From Alphaproteobacteria bacterium (lineage in GTDB: Bacteria; Pseudomonadota; Alphaproteobacteria; Rhizobiales; Rhizobiaceae): a stretch of 64,000 nucleotides of DNA. Within the stretch, counting starts at the first letter, position 1, and every line of letters starts with the position of its first letter. The notes under the pieces were generated by a model, which did not search any database, was not told the DNA's origin, and saw nothing but the letters and a program-made list of their open reading frames with translations. A program made the translations under genes and the position numbers. Location: the NCBI GenBank assembly GCA_024742485.1, contig JANSYK010000002.1, forward strand, positions 1,612,001 through 1,676,000. Reading direction: 5' to 3'. Shown here in pieces: positions 9,497-18,368 of the stretch.

Positions 9497-10288
9497 ATGG
9501 AGCCATCCGAAGAGCTGTCCTTTGGCGATGCATTGAATTCAATCATTGCAAGACGGCTGTTGAAATCAGATGAGCAGATCGCAAGGTTGGCAATGGCCCG
9601 TCAGTCCCATGACGGGCGGCGCATCAATGTGCAAAGGAAGACCATCAACAATTGGCGAAACAACCGGAGCACACCAAGAAGCCTGTCTGATCCGCAATTC
9701 CTGCTCGTCATGGCGGCGCTTGAGCCGACCGATGAGGAATGGCGTGCACTGGAGGCCACTTTTTCGAGTGGCACCAGGTCTAATACGAGCGATGCCGCCG
9801 AACCACCGGTGACATCTCGGACACTTCTGTCCCGGCATTGGGTTATGGCGGGATTCGCCACACTGTGTGTGACAGCAATCGTGTTCATGCTCATTCTTAG
9901 AGACAGTGGCAGGAATGCGGCCTACTTTGAGACGATACCCGATGGTGCCCTGACGCTTTCCGGTGAAGGATTTGTCCTGCCCGAGTCCGCCAGCCGGCCG
10001 CTGACCGCAGAAGAACTTGGCAAACTGTCCGATTGGGAGCTCTATGTCGCCCGAAATGAAATCTATGCGCGCAAGGGGTGGCAATTTGTGCAGCGATCAT
10101 CCGTCTGCCTGCAAAATCACTTCGACGCCTTGAAACGTTCGAGTTCAGGCGGCTGGTATGTCGCCAAACCGGAAAGAGCGGAACTGACCAATCTCGAAGC
10201 AGCAAATGCGGCGGCCATTCGCCAGCACGAATGCGCCACACAGGGTGGTCAGTTGCGGTGCGACGGCAATCTCCATGCCTGCCAGTAG
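9497..10288 (+). CDS. HTH-like, single-TM protein with a C-terminal YARHG domain
   Basis: 263 aa in three parts. Residues 1-90 look like a helix-turn-helix-type domain (LLKSDEQIARLAMAR ... RKTINNWRNNRSTPR). A transmembrane segment follows at about 116-134 (WVMAGFATLCVTAIVFMLI). The exported part carries a YARHG domain, whose signature is ELYVARNEIYARKGWQF. YARHG domains are extracytoplasmic and often paired with peptidoglycan-associated modules; they are thought to bind cell-wall or peptide ligands. A cytoplasmic DNA-binding head joined through the membrane to a wall-sensing tail would make a one-component regulator, and the divergent peptidoglycan-binding protein is the obvious candidate target. 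The DNA-binding assignment is the weakest point. Confidence 0.75.
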   Translation: MEPSEELSFGDALNSIIARRLLKSDEQIARLAMARQSHDGRRINVQRKTINNWRNNRSTPRSLSDPQFLLVMAALEPTDEEWRALEATFSSGTRSNTSDAAEPPVTSRTLLSRHWVMAGFATLCVTAIVFMLILRDSGRNAAYFETIPDGALTLSGEGFVLPESASRPLTAEELGKLSDWELYVARNEIYARKGWQFVQRSSVCLQNHFDALKRSSSGGWYVAKPERAELTNLEAANAAAIRQHECATQGGQLRCDGNLHACQ

Positions 10289-10406
10289 GAGGCAGGTTTT
10301 GTAGGGGCGCGGAACGGGCGAGGGCGACGGTCCGCGGTTTCCTTGCGTCAACGTCAAGTCGTAAGGCGGGCCGATACGCACCAAGGTTGCGCATGGCCCA
10401 CACCTC

Positions 10407-10829
10407 TCAGGCCGCGATTTGTTCCAGATTGGCCAGGATGGCGGTCCAGCCACCCTCATGATTGTTTCGGTTTTCTTCATCGGGAAACTTCACATGGGTG
10501 AGTGTCACATCGGTGCCGCCATGGGCTTCGACCAGGTCGATCGTCACCGTTGAGTCCGGAACAGAAAACGGGCTTTCCCAGGTAAACACCAGTCGCGAAT
10601 GAGGCGATATTTCCTTGTAGGTGCCTGAATGCGGGATTTCGTTGTCACCGGCCTTCATGACAATGTCGAACCGGCCACCTTCCACCGGGTCGGTCTTGGC
10701 GGTCGGTACGGTCATGCCGGGGCCGGGGGCCATGAATTTTGCCAGCATCGCCGGGTCCAGCCAGGCGTTGAAGACGGTTTCTACCGGCGCGGAAATGTTT
10801 CTCGATACGGTCAAGGACAGGTCAGTCAT
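10407..10829 (-). CDS. SRPBCC / AHSA1-family protein
   Basis: 140 aa with the START-like fold signature of the AHSA1 (Hsp90 ATPase activator homologue) family: opening strand SLTVSRNISAPVETVFNAWLDP, central GGRFDIVM and GTYKEISPHSRLVFTWE, and the C-terminal long helix NNHEGGWTAILANLEQIA. Bacterial members bind small hydrophobic ligands in the cytoplasm; the ligand is unknown. The gene starts inside the end of the upstream ArsR-type gene (8-bp overlap). This ArsR-AHSA1 pairing is very common and suggests the regulator controls its partner. Confidence 0.88.
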   Translation of the reverse strand: MTDLSLTVSRNISAPVETVFNAWLDPAMLAKFMAPGPGMTVPTAKTDPVEGGRFDIVMKAGDNEIPHSGTYKEISPHSRLVFTWESPFSVPDSTVTIDLVEAHGGTDVTLTHVKFPDEENRNNHEGGWTAILANLEQIAA

Positions 10830-11166
10830 GGTCAGTCTCCTTATTCAAAACCTCATTGAGAACCTCCAGACGCATGTCCCAGATCGAGCGAAGCTCGGAA
10901 AACCAGCGGTCGATTTCGTTCACCGGTTCCAGATTGGCTTCGATCAGATGCTCGCGCCAGGCGGTCCTGCGGCTGACAAGGCCGGCCCTTTCCAAAATCT
11001 TGATGTGTTTCGACACGGCATTGAGGCTCATGTCGAAATGCGCGGCCAGATCAGTAACCCGCGTGGCGCCATGCTGCACCAGCAGGGTGAGCAGTTCGCG
11101 GCGGGTCGGATCGCTGACGGCCTTCAGGATTTCGGTCAGACAGTCGGTCTCTCCTCGTTCAACCAT
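10822..11166 (-). CDS. ArsR-family winged-helix regulator
   Basis: 114 aa. The winged helix spans residues about 8-90: ILKAVSDPTRRELLTLL, then the recognition region AAHFDMSLNAVSKHIKILERAGLV, then the wing containing RRTAWREHLIEAN. No cysteine pair of the metal-sensing ArsR members is present, so it is more likely one of the SdpR/AHSA1-partner type regulators that sense something other than metals. It precedes and overlaps the AHSA1-family gene and should repress the pair. Confidence 0.88.
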   Translation of the reverse strand: MVERGETDCLTEILKAVSDPTRRELLTLLVQHGATRVTDLAAHFDMSLNAVSKHIKILERAGLVSRRTAWREHLIEANLEPVNEIDRWFSELRSIWDMRLEVLNEVLNKETDHD

Positions 11167-11269
11167 ATTGGTGAATTACCATGGCTTGCTCCTTCAATCA
11201 ACTAAAAAGATGAATGATAGATTTGTGTTGCGCGGGCAGCGTGCCCGGAAACGGTGTTGAAATCGCGCG

Positions 11270-11860
11270 TCACCCATTTGCCAGTCCGTTGAGCAGGGTG
11301 GTGAGGGCGGCCTTGTAGGGCCCGGCCTTTGCGCCCATGGCGATGGCCAGCGCCGCGCGATCGAACATCGCCGACAGAAGATCGGCTGTGGCCGATATCT
11401 GGGCGGTGTTGGCGTCTGGCCCGAAGACATGGGCAAGGCCCTGGCGCAATTCTTCGCCGCCTGTCTGCTGGTCGATTGCGCTGATTTCCGCATGGCCAAG
11501 AATGGCTGGACCGTCGATCAGCATGAGCTGCGCCCGTCCGGGGGCCGACATGGCGTCGAAATAGGCCTCTGCGCCCTGGATCATTGCCTCAAGTGGCGCC
11601 ATTTCGGTGGACGTTCTGGCCTCGATCTCGTCGGCAACGGTTTCTGCCTCCGAAAGAATGACGGAGCGGAAAAGATCGATCTTGTCGTCGAAATGATGGT
11701 AGAGGGCGCCGCGCGTCACCTGCGCCGCCTTGACGATCTCCGGCGTGCTGGTTTCGGCAAATCCCTTTTCAAGAAACAGCGACCGCGCCGCAACGATCAG
11801 GGCGGCGCGCGTTTGCCGGGTGCGCTCTTCATTGGAACGCCGTTCATTTTTCACTTGCAT
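11270..11860 (-). CDS. TetR-family repressor
   Basis: The frame is open further upstream, but the ATG at 11860 starts a standard TetR protein of 196 aa (MQVKNERRSNEERTRQTRAAL...), and the upstream extension would overlap the divergent VOC gene. The HTH covers residues about 10-57 (ARSLFLEKGFAETSTPEIVKAA, then GALYHHFDDKIDLFRSV). The C-terminal helical domain is the ligand-binding and dimer part. The neighbouring VOC gene is divergent with a 69-bp gap that holds a palindrome suited to a TetR dimer, so this protein probably represses both genes and is released by a small molecule. Confidence 0.9.
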   Translation of the reverse strand: MQVKNERRSNEERTRQTRAALIVAARSLFLEKGFAETSTPEIVKAAQVTRGALYHHFDDKIDLFRSVILSEAETVADEIEARTSTEMAPLEAMIQGAEAYFDAMSAPGRAQLMLIDGPAILGHAEISAIDQQTGGEELRQGLAHVFGPDANTAQISATADLLSAMFDRAALAIAMGAKAGPYKAALTTLLNGLANG

Positions 11861-11884
11861 ACATACAGCCTGTTTGTTTATAAC

Positions 11885-11907
11885 AACATACATACAGAGT
11901 GTATGTT
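11885..11907. promoter_or_regulatory. candidate TetR operator
   Basis: The inverted repeat AACATAC-N9-GTATGTT has perfect 7-bp arms and sits between the divergent TetR and VOC genes. A further partial copy of the half-site (CATACATACAG) lies at 11858-11868, at the start of the TetR gene. Spacing and position fit a TetR-dimer operator controlling both directions. Confidence 0.65.
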
Positions 11908-11929
11908 GATTCGAGAGGAGTGAAAACCC

Positions 11930-12355
11930 ATGAAATGCACGCAGTATTATCCGGTCATCATGACCGATGACGTCGCCGGAACCGCCGCCTTCTACCGCAC
12001 TCATTTCGGCTTCGCGCCGGCCTTTGACAGCGACTGGTATGTGCATCTGCAGTCCGAGGAAGACCCGAAGGTCAACGTCGCTATCCTGCAGGGCGATCAT
12101 GAAACGGTCCCTGCACAGGCCCGCGGCAAGGTCTCCGGCCTCATTTTGAATTTCGAGGTTGAAGATGTCGATGCCGTTTACGACCAGGCCAGGCAGAACG
12201 ACCTGCCGATCCTCCTGCCGGTGCGCGACGAAGAGTTCGGCCAACGCCACTTCATCACCCAGGACCCCAATGGTGTGCTCATTGACGTGATCAAGCCGAT
12301 CCCGCCCAGCGAAGCATTCCTTTCACAGTTCCGCGAAGACGCCGTGCCCGTATAA
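11930..12355 (+). CDS. VOC-family (glyoxalase/bleomycin-resistance type) protein
   Basis: 141 aa with the paired beta-alpha-beta-beta-beta modules of the vicinal oxygen chelate fold: [22 protein letters not shown] at the start of module one, [17 protein letters not shown] at the start of module two, and the end motif [19 protein letters not shown]. These proteins bind or convert small molecules and often give resistance to electrophiles or drugs. SD sequence GAGAGGAG lies upstream of the ATG. Control by the divergent TetR is suggested by the operator between them. Confidence 0.85.
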   Translation: MKCTQYYPVIMTDDVAGTAAFYRTHFGFAPAFDSDWYVHLQSEEDPKVNVAILQGDHETVPAQARGKVSGLILNFEVEDVDAVYDQARQNDLPILLPVRDEEFGQRHFITQDPNGVLIDVIKPIPPSEAFLSQFREDAVPV

Positions 12356-12422
12356 GGGGCACGGGGCGGGTATGCGCACGAATTCGGGTTGACCTGACCC
12401 GCAGGCTTGCCAGACTGCCCGG

Positions 12423-13607
12423 ATGAGTTTTTCGAGCGATACGGACATCATCGAAGACATTGTGCTGCGAAGGGATGCGGCGTTTGCCGTGGTCGATCAG
12501 CGCCGTATCACGCCGAAACTGGACGTGCTGCGGACGCTGGAAGATCGCGCAGATATCGATGCCTATGTGTTGGCCGCCATGGAACTGATGGCGTTGCCGG
12601 GAAACGGTCACACCCGCCTGATTCCGAATGCGGCCATCAACATCCTGCCGGTGCGGATTGTTGCCATCGGTTCGTCCTTTGTAGTCACGAATGGCGCGAT
12701 GGAGGCTGCCGCCAACCGGAACACGAAGCTGATTGCGGTCAATGGTGTTCCGGTCGAGGAGATGTTCAACAGGGCGCGGACGCATCTTGCCGGGGTTCCT
12801 GCCCGGCAAAAGGCGGTCGGCGCAATCCTGTTTGCATGGCCTGCTGCATTGCGCGCGTTTGGCGCAGGATCGCAGACCGGTCGCGTGACCTACTCCGTGA
12901 ATACACCCGGTTGCGGGTACGCTGAATTTGCACTTGACGAGAAGGATTGTGTTCGAGCCGGGCTGTATTATCCGGACCGTGAACATGGTGTTCCTCAGCA
13001 TCCGAAACAGAAAGACGCCTGGGCGATCTGCACGAAATCGGGCACCGCGGCCATCCATGTCAGGCTCCCTGACTTCCATTGCCCGGACAGTGATGCTCTC
13101 GAGTCTGATCTGTCCCGTGCGGCCGACACCATTCTTGACGAGCCGGATATCGGCCTCGTGTTCGATCTGCGCGGCAATCGGGGCGGCGATTTCCTGCGCA
13201 CGATCGGATTGATCGACACGCTGGCGGCGCGATGGCGCGGTGAACGATACGCCATCCTTGTCGACAAGTTCACATTCTCCGCGGCGATCGTTTTTGTCGC
13301 CATCCTGAAGCGCAGACTGCGCGGCAGCGGCCAGCTCATCGGCGAGCCCATGGGAGACGGAACTCGTTTTTACGCCGAAGGCGGAACCCGGGAGCTGCCG
13401 CAATCTGGTGCGGCGGTTCGCTATTCAACGGCCTATCATGACTGGCACGATGGCCGCGCCGCACCCTCGACCCCGTCCGACATCGTGCCACACCTTGTGG
13501 CTGCCGGCGGGCTGATGCCTGACCGTTCCGTCGAGATCACCGTGTCTGACCTCCAGTCGGGATCGGACCCACCGCTCGCGGCTGCGTTGGAGTATCTGCG
13601 GGGCTGA
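12423..13607 (+). CDS. S41 (tail-specific) peptidase-like protein
   Basis: 394 aa. The C-terminal half has the S41 fold signature: IGLVFDLRGNRGGD (about residues 240-253), then DKFTFSAAIVF with the likely nucleophilic serine, and GEPMGDGTRFYAEGG. The N-terminal part has an all-helical start and a PDZ-like middle. No signal peptide is visible and no clear SD precedes the ATG; an in-frame stop lies shortly upstream, so either the protein is cytoplasmic or the gene has lost its original 5' end. A lysine general base is not obvious. Substrate unknown. Confidence 0.75.
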   Translation: MSFSSDTDIIEDIVLRRDAAFAVVDQRRITPKLDVLRTLEDRADIDAYVLAAMELMALPGNGHTRLIPNAAINILPVRIVAIGSSFVVTNGAMEAAANRNTKLIAVNGVPVEEMFNRARTHLAGVPARQKAVGAILFAWPAALRAFGAGSQTGRVTYSVNTPGCGYAEFALDEKDCVRAGLYYPDREHGVPQHPKQKDAWAICTKSGTAAIHVRLPDFHCPDSDALESDLSRAADTILDEPDIGLVFDLRGNRGGDFLRTIGLIDTLAARWRGERYAILVDKFTFSAAIVFVAILKRRLRGSGQLIGEPMGDGTRFYAEGGTRELPQSGAAVRYSTAYHDWHDGRAAPSTPSDIVPHLVAAGGLMPDRSVEITVSDLQSGSDPPLAAALEYLRG

Positions 13608-13660
13608 GCACCCGAGGGATGGATTCATTGCGCCGGTGAGACGTCCGTCTGCGCCCGGCA

Positions 13661-14692
13661 TCACGATCGCGAAAAGAAGTCCACGACAGCCTCGATGATC
13701 ATCCTGTGCTTGGCCGCCCGTTCCTCACCACCGCCCATACAGATGATTTCATCGCCGGGTTCTTCGCGTGCCAGGATCTCCAGGCCGCCCTTCCTGCATT
13801 GACCCAGAAAGTCGAAATGCGACAGGGTCTGCGGCTCGATATAGAGAGTCTTGTCCTGTGGCAGGGTGTCAACAAGGGCGCGCGATTCAATGTCCAGTGT
13901 CAGGCCCGAATTCATGATCGGCGCGCCGAAGACCAGCATGGGCCGGTCGATCTGGCCAAGGCTCTCGGCGGAAAAGCTCTGGGTGCCGCCAAGATCGAAC
14001 ACCGCCAAGGCGCGGATGCGCGGGTCGGACAGGTCAGCCTCCATTTTCGCCCGGTCGGCGGGCGTTTGCGCGATCTTCCAATCGTTCAGGATGCCACAGG
14101 CGAGTTCTCCCGGCACGACGCTGCAGAAACGTTTCAGTTTCGCTGCGTCATAGCGCCCGCCGGCCAGCGCCACAGCGGTAAACCCGCCCAGCGAATGCCC
14201 GGCCATGAAGATCCGGTCCGGGTCCACGTGTTCACCCAGCCCTGTTGCGATCAGCGCATGGTCGATGACCCGGGAGATGTCGCCTGGCCGCTCCCACAAT
14301 TCGCGTCTCTGGTCCGGATCCCGCGACCAGGTCGAGGTGCCCGGATGGTTGATTGCCACGACGACATGGCCGCGCCCGGCCAGGGCGGCCGCAAGCCACG
14401 CCTGGTTAAAGGCGTTGCCGAACATGCCATGAGACAAGACCACGAGCGGGAACCGGCCATGCGCAAATTCCGCATTTTTCACGACCCGGGTGCCCTGCCA
14501 AACCTTGCTGTCGAAATCCAGTTGCAACGGACCGTTGGCCTCCGTGGGATACCAGACGAACCCTTCGAGGTTCCGGTTGCCACTCGGGTCGGAAACGGCA
14601 AGTGCTGCCATCGCGGGCCGGTATGTTTCAGCGCGCGCGACAAGTGGGATGGCGACAAGAAGTGTTGCAAGCAGGAACAAAAGTGTTTTCAT
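13661..14692 (-). CDS. exported alpha/beta hydrolase
   Basis: I choose the ATG at 14692 (343 aa), which begins a clean signal peptide (MKTLLFLLATLLVAIPLVARA). The fold is alpha/beta hydrolase of the dienelactone hydrolase/PAF-acetylhydrolase-like type: oxyanion region VVLSHGMFGN, nucleophile elbow GHSLGGF, and a late histidine in LSHFDFLGQC. It should hydrolyse an ester or lipid outside the cytoplasm. It is divergent from the AraC-type regulator, which may control it. Confidence 0.85.
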   Translation of the reverse strand: MKTLLFLLATLLVAIPLVARAETYRPAMAALAVSDPSGNRNLEGFVWYPTEANGPLQLDFDSKVWQGTRVVKNAEFAHGRFPLVVLSHGMFGNAFNQAWLAAALAGRGHVVVAINHPGTSTWSRDPDQRRELWERPGDISRVIDHALIATGLGEHVDPDRIFMAGHSLGGFTAVALAGGRYDAAKLKRFCSVVPGELACGILNDWKIAQTPADRAKMEADLSDPRIRALAVFDLGGTQSFSAESLGQIDRPMLVFGAPIMNSGLTLDIESRALVDTLPQDKTLYIEPQTLSHFDFLGQCRKGGLEILAREEPGDEIICMGGGEERAAKHRMIIEAVVDFFSRS

Positions 14693-14841
14693 CGAAGGCT
14701 CCAATGATTGGGAATAGTCTCTCGACAGTGGGCGGCCCGCGAAATTGAAACAAGCACCGGCCCTGTCTATACCTGTCCTCGATCCTGATGCAGGACAGAT
14801 CCGCCGCAAAACGGACAGCCATAGGAAAGCCAGAGCAAAAA

Positions 14842-15903
14842 ATGGGTGCCCCGACATTGGTCAGTTTTCCACTGCCGATCCTGACCGCGCTTTTGTGCGG
14901 TGTGGTTGCTGTGCTGATCGGGCGGTTGGATCTCGGCGTGGCTCGGGCGGGAGCCATGTTTTCCACCCTCTTTGCGCTTTGCGCCCTTGAAGCGCTGCTC
15001 GTCGGCCTGCGCTTTGGCTACGGCGTCACCACATTGATCCCGTTGCAGCGTGTGCTGCCGCTCTTTCTCGGTCCGGTGCTGTATCTGGGCTTTGCCGCCA
15101 TGGCGGTTGGGCCACGCGCCTTCCGTCGACAGCTCCTGTTCCATCTGGCGGCGCCTGTTCTGGCCATGGCCCTGTTCTGGTGGCTGGTGGATGATCTGCG
15201 GCTGCTCGACTGGCTGATCAGCGCCAGCTATCTGCTCTACATCGCCGCCCTTTTTCTGCTGTGGCGAAAGGGCGCCGATGCGTTGGCCTTTGCCCGGATC
15301 GATGTCACCCGCCGTATGTCTACCTGGGTTTTACGCGCAATCGGCCTGCTGGTCTTCATCCTGCTGCTCGACAGCGCCATAGCGCTCGACTTCGCCATCA
15401 ACCGGGGCGCCAACGCTACGCGGCTGATTTCCTATGGCACGATTCCGCTGATCCTCCTTCTGCTGGCGGTCCTCATCGCTCTGCCAGCCATGCTCGTCCG
15501 CACCCGTCCAACAGCAACGCCGGCCGGACAATTCGGTGCGGAGGACGCACGAATGGAAGAAACCACTCGGGCGCTGATGGAAAAGGACCGGCTGTATCTT
15601 GATCCGGACCTGACCGTCCAGCGCCTGGCCAGACGCCTCCATGTTCCGGCGCGCGCGCTGTCGGGTGCCATCAATCGAACGCGCGGCATGAATGTCTCGC
15701 AATATGTCAATTCGTTCCGCCTGGCCCATGCCGCCGATCTGCTGGTGCAATCTGATGACAGCGTCAGCAAAATAGCCGAACGATCCGGCTTTCTGACCCG
15801 CTCGAATTTCTATCGCGAGTTCCAGCGGGTCCATGGTTGCTCGCCGACCGAATTCAGGCAGGCTGGCGGATCGGTACATTCTGCTCGCCCCGGTGCCACG
15901 TAA
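14842..15903 (+). CDS. AraC-family regulator with N-terminal membrane domain
   Basis: The frame opens at 14788, but MGAPTLVSF at 14842 is the better start for a membrane protein (353 aa). About seven hydrophobic segments fill residues 1-225, and the C-terminal 100 residues are an AraC-type double HTH (LTVQRLARRLHVPARALSGAINR and DSVSKIAERSGFLTRSNFYREFQRVHGCSP). The build matches membrane-bound AraC regulators that sit in the inner membrane and bind DNA on the cytoplasmic side. The divergent exported hydrolase is the likely target. The signal sensed is unknown. Confidence 0.87.
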   Translation: MGAPTLVSFPLPILTALLCGVVAVLIGRLDLGVARAGAMFSTLFALCALEALLVGLRFGYGVTTLIPLQRVLPLFLGPVLYLGFAAMAVGPRAFRRQLLFHLAAPVLAMALFWWLVDDLRLLDWLISASYLLYIAALFLLWRKGADALAFARIDVTRRMSTWVLRAIGLLVFILLLDSAIALDFAINRGANATRLISYGTIPLILLLLAVLIALPAMLVRTRPTATPAGQFGAEDARMEETTRALMEKDRLYLDPDLTVQRLARRLHVPARALSGAINRTRGMNVSQYVNSFRLAHAADLLVQSDDSVSKIAERSGFLTRSNFYREFQRVHGCSPTEFRQAGGSVHSARPGAT

Positions 15904-16016
15904 AGCGTGGTGCAGCGACCCTCAGCCGATGGTCACACCACTCGTGAGCGATGGGGACCACTCTATCATTTCGGGGCCGACTGGCCGATGATGCGACCGA
16001 ATTGGGTGGATGTGGC

Positions 16017-17232
16017 ATGACAGAAACGAGTGAATCCCTGCGGGCGATGTCAGGCTGGCTGGTTGAGTGCGCGGTGGTCGAGCGGCCGATCGGCGAAATT
16101 CTCGGTCAGTTTGCCGAAAAACTGCGGCAAACGGGTATCCCGGTGGACCGGATCAACTGCTCCACCTTTCAGCGCCATCAGATCATGGGCGCGGTGGACA
16201 CCACCTGGGACTCCGACACCGGTGTGCAGGAAACCGAATTTGTTCCCAAGGCCATTGTCTCCAATGTCAATATCCACACGACACCGGTCGGCGTGTTGGC
16301 GCTGAACGAACAGACATTTGTGCGCCACGATCTTTTGCAGGAACGGGTTCGTACCCGCTTTGAAATGCTGGAAGGCCTGCATGCGCGTGGTTTCACCGAT
16401 TACTTCATTCTCAAGAAATCCTATGGCCACAAATGGTCAAGCGGGGATTTCAATTCGGGTTCAGAGGGCGTCTATGGCGCCTTTGCCACCCGGCGGGCTG
16501 GCGGGTTTTCCGAAGCTGATATTGAGTCCATCCGATCGGTCTGGTCTCATTTTGCACTGTTTTTGAAAAGCTCGACCGAGCGCATGCTGTCGGCCAATCT
16601 GCTGGAGGTCTATGTCGGCAAACTGCCGGCCGAGCAAATCCTCTCCGGCATGATCGAGCATGGTGACGGACGACCGATCAATTGCGCCCTGTGGTATTGC
16701 GATCTCAGAAGCTCCACCCGGTTGTCCACCAGCCTGCCGAGCGAGCAATATCTTGCCCTGCTCAATCACTATTTCGTCTGCACGGCTGGTGCGGTGATCG
16801 CCAAGGGCGGCGAGGTGTTGAAACTCATCGGTGACGCGGTGATGGCGATCTTTCCGTTCGAACCGGGCCATGAAGCAACGGCCTGTGCCAATGCCTTGTC
16901 CGCCACGCGCGAAGCGCTGGCACGGGCAAGGGCGCTTCAGTTGGGTGACAATGACGACATTGTTGCCCATCTCCAGTTTGGTTTCGGCCTGCATATGGGA
17001 AAAGTTGTGCTCGGCAATGTGGGCATCCCCGAACGCCTGGACATGACCGTCACCGGCCCCTCGGCCAACCATGTCACACGCCTGGAAGCGCTGACCAAGC
17101 CACTGGCCCTTGTCAGTGCTTGCCTCACCTCAATTCGCCGCAGCCCACCCGGAGAGCCTCCAATCGGTCGGGCGATATCCGGTGCCCGATCTTGGTGGCA
17201 TGACGGAGATATTCACGTTGGTGGACGGGTAG
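16017..17232 (+). CDS. class III adenylate/guanylate cyclase with a frameshift near the 3' end
   Basis: The N-terminal 210 residues form a sensor-like region similar to that of other rhizobial cyclases. The cyclase domain follows: CALWYCDLRSSTRLS with the first metal-binding Asp, GGEVLKLIGDAVMAIF with the second, and LGNVGIPERLDMTVTG. The reading frame from the ATG stays aligned up to about 17120. It then continues with unrelated sequence to 17396, whereas the +1 frame from 17122 encodes the expected cyclase ending (ASPQFAAAHPESLQ ... GRYPVPDLGGMTEIFTLVDG) and stops at 17232. One extra base around 17109-17121 explains this. It is either a sequencing error or a real mutation that replaces the last 36 residues. 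Confidence 0.82.
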
Positions 17233-17302
17233 GGGCAGGGGACAATGGGTGCTGCGCATTCGCCGTGCAAAACGCGCAGACCGCAGCGCAACACCACTCG
17301 CC

Positions 17303-18259
17303 CTATTCGAACCAGCCGTCGACAATCGCCTTGTTCTGTTCCACCCACTCTGCCGCAAATTCGGCCGGATCCTTCTTTTCGACGGCAAGCGCATAGGTCA
17401 TGGCCGTCAGTGTGTCGGTGCTCAGGGTAACATTTGCCAAGGCTGCTGCGGCCTTTGGCTGATCTTTTTCCAGTGACGTCGCGTAGCTGACATGCAGATG
17501 CGCTGTGTCCCAGCCAACGGGCGCGCTCGATTTTTCCAGCCAGCCCGGTGTCGGAGAGGGCGGCACGATGATCCACTTGGTCGCGTCATGGGCCGGTTCC
17601 TCCAGAACCACCAGATCGTGGGACGCAAAGATGTGGTGCGGCGAATAACAAAAGAACACGATGTCCTTGTCCTGTTTCACCGCAGCATCGACTTCAGCAA
17701 GTGCATCGACTTCTTCCATGACGCGCAGATTCATGGTCTTGTCATATCCGTAGGAACGGGCACGCACCTGCTCGATGGGTGTCGAGCCCCACCCTTCCGC
17801 CCCGATCCAGACGTCGCCTTTGCCATCACCGTTGATGTCGAATTTTTTGGCCATGTCAGGATCGCGCAGATCCTTGAGCGCCTTGATGCCGGTCCGCTCC
17901 GCGGTGCCCTTGGTGACACACATTCCCTGCTCGCCGGTCGCGCCGCTCGGGTGCATTTTCACCGATTTGGCGCCAATGACATATTTGCGTCTGAGATGAT
18001 CCACATTGGGCAGCCAGGCTTCCGGATGCACATGCATCGTTCCGGCATTCATTGCGTCGAACACCTGCGTGTTCGATCCGTCTTTCAGTTCAACCTCGAG
18101 ACCCAACTTGTTCTCGAGCGCGACCTTCAAAATATGTGCTGTCGCCTGCACGGACGGCCAGTTGGGGACACCGATAACGATATCCGCCGCCGATGCCGCA
18201 GATCCGAATGCCGACATTGCGGTGGCGCAGCACAGCGCCAGAAGCTTTTTTGAAACCAT
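17303..18259 (-). CDS. glycine betaine/proline ABC substrate-binding protein (ProX/OpuAC type)
   Basis: 318 aa with a signal peptide (MVSKKLLALCCATAMSAFGSAASA). The mature part is an OpuAC domain: IVIGVPNWPSVQATAHILK, the hinge GSNTQVFDAMNAG, and an HPEAWLP segment typical of quaternary-amine binders with tryptophans for cation-pi contacts. It would bind glycine betaine or a related compound in the periplasm. No permease or ATPase gene is beside it; the neighbour is a BCCT carrier, which does not need a binding protein. It may serve an ABC transporter encoded elsewhere. Confidence 0.85.
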   Translation of the reverse strand: MVSKKLLALCCATAMSAFGSAASAADIVIGVPNWPSVQATAHILKVALENKLGLEVELKDGSNTQVFDAMNAGTMHVHPEAWLPNVDHLRRKYVIGAKSVKMHPSGATGEQGMCVTKGTAERTGIKALKDLRDPDMAKKFDINGDGKGDVWIGAEGWGSTPIEQVRARSYGYDKTMNLRVMEEVDALAEVDAAVKQDKDIVFFCYSPHHIFASHDLVVLEEPAHDATKWIIVPPSPTPGWLEKSSAPVGWDTAHLHVSYATSLEKDQPKAAAALANVTLSTDTLTAMTYALAVEKKDPAEFAAEWVEQNKAIVDGWFE

Positions 18260-18368
18260 GCCTGTCTCCTTTGCGAATGAGCAATGACAGCCGCTCGGCG
18301 ACGCTGATCGATGCTCTTCCGGTCAAACCCACACTACAGGGCCGAACCTGTTGTTCGTTTCTGGGCGA

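Noticed and set aside
9321-9542. N-terminal extension of the giant exported protein to 9542
   Set aside because: The stretch is AT-rich, overlaps the divergent gene at 9497 and would bury the signal peptide.
17122-17396. C-terminal run-on of the cyclase as a novel domain
   Set aside because: The +1 frame encodes the normal cyclase ending, so the run-on is best explained by a one-base insertion.
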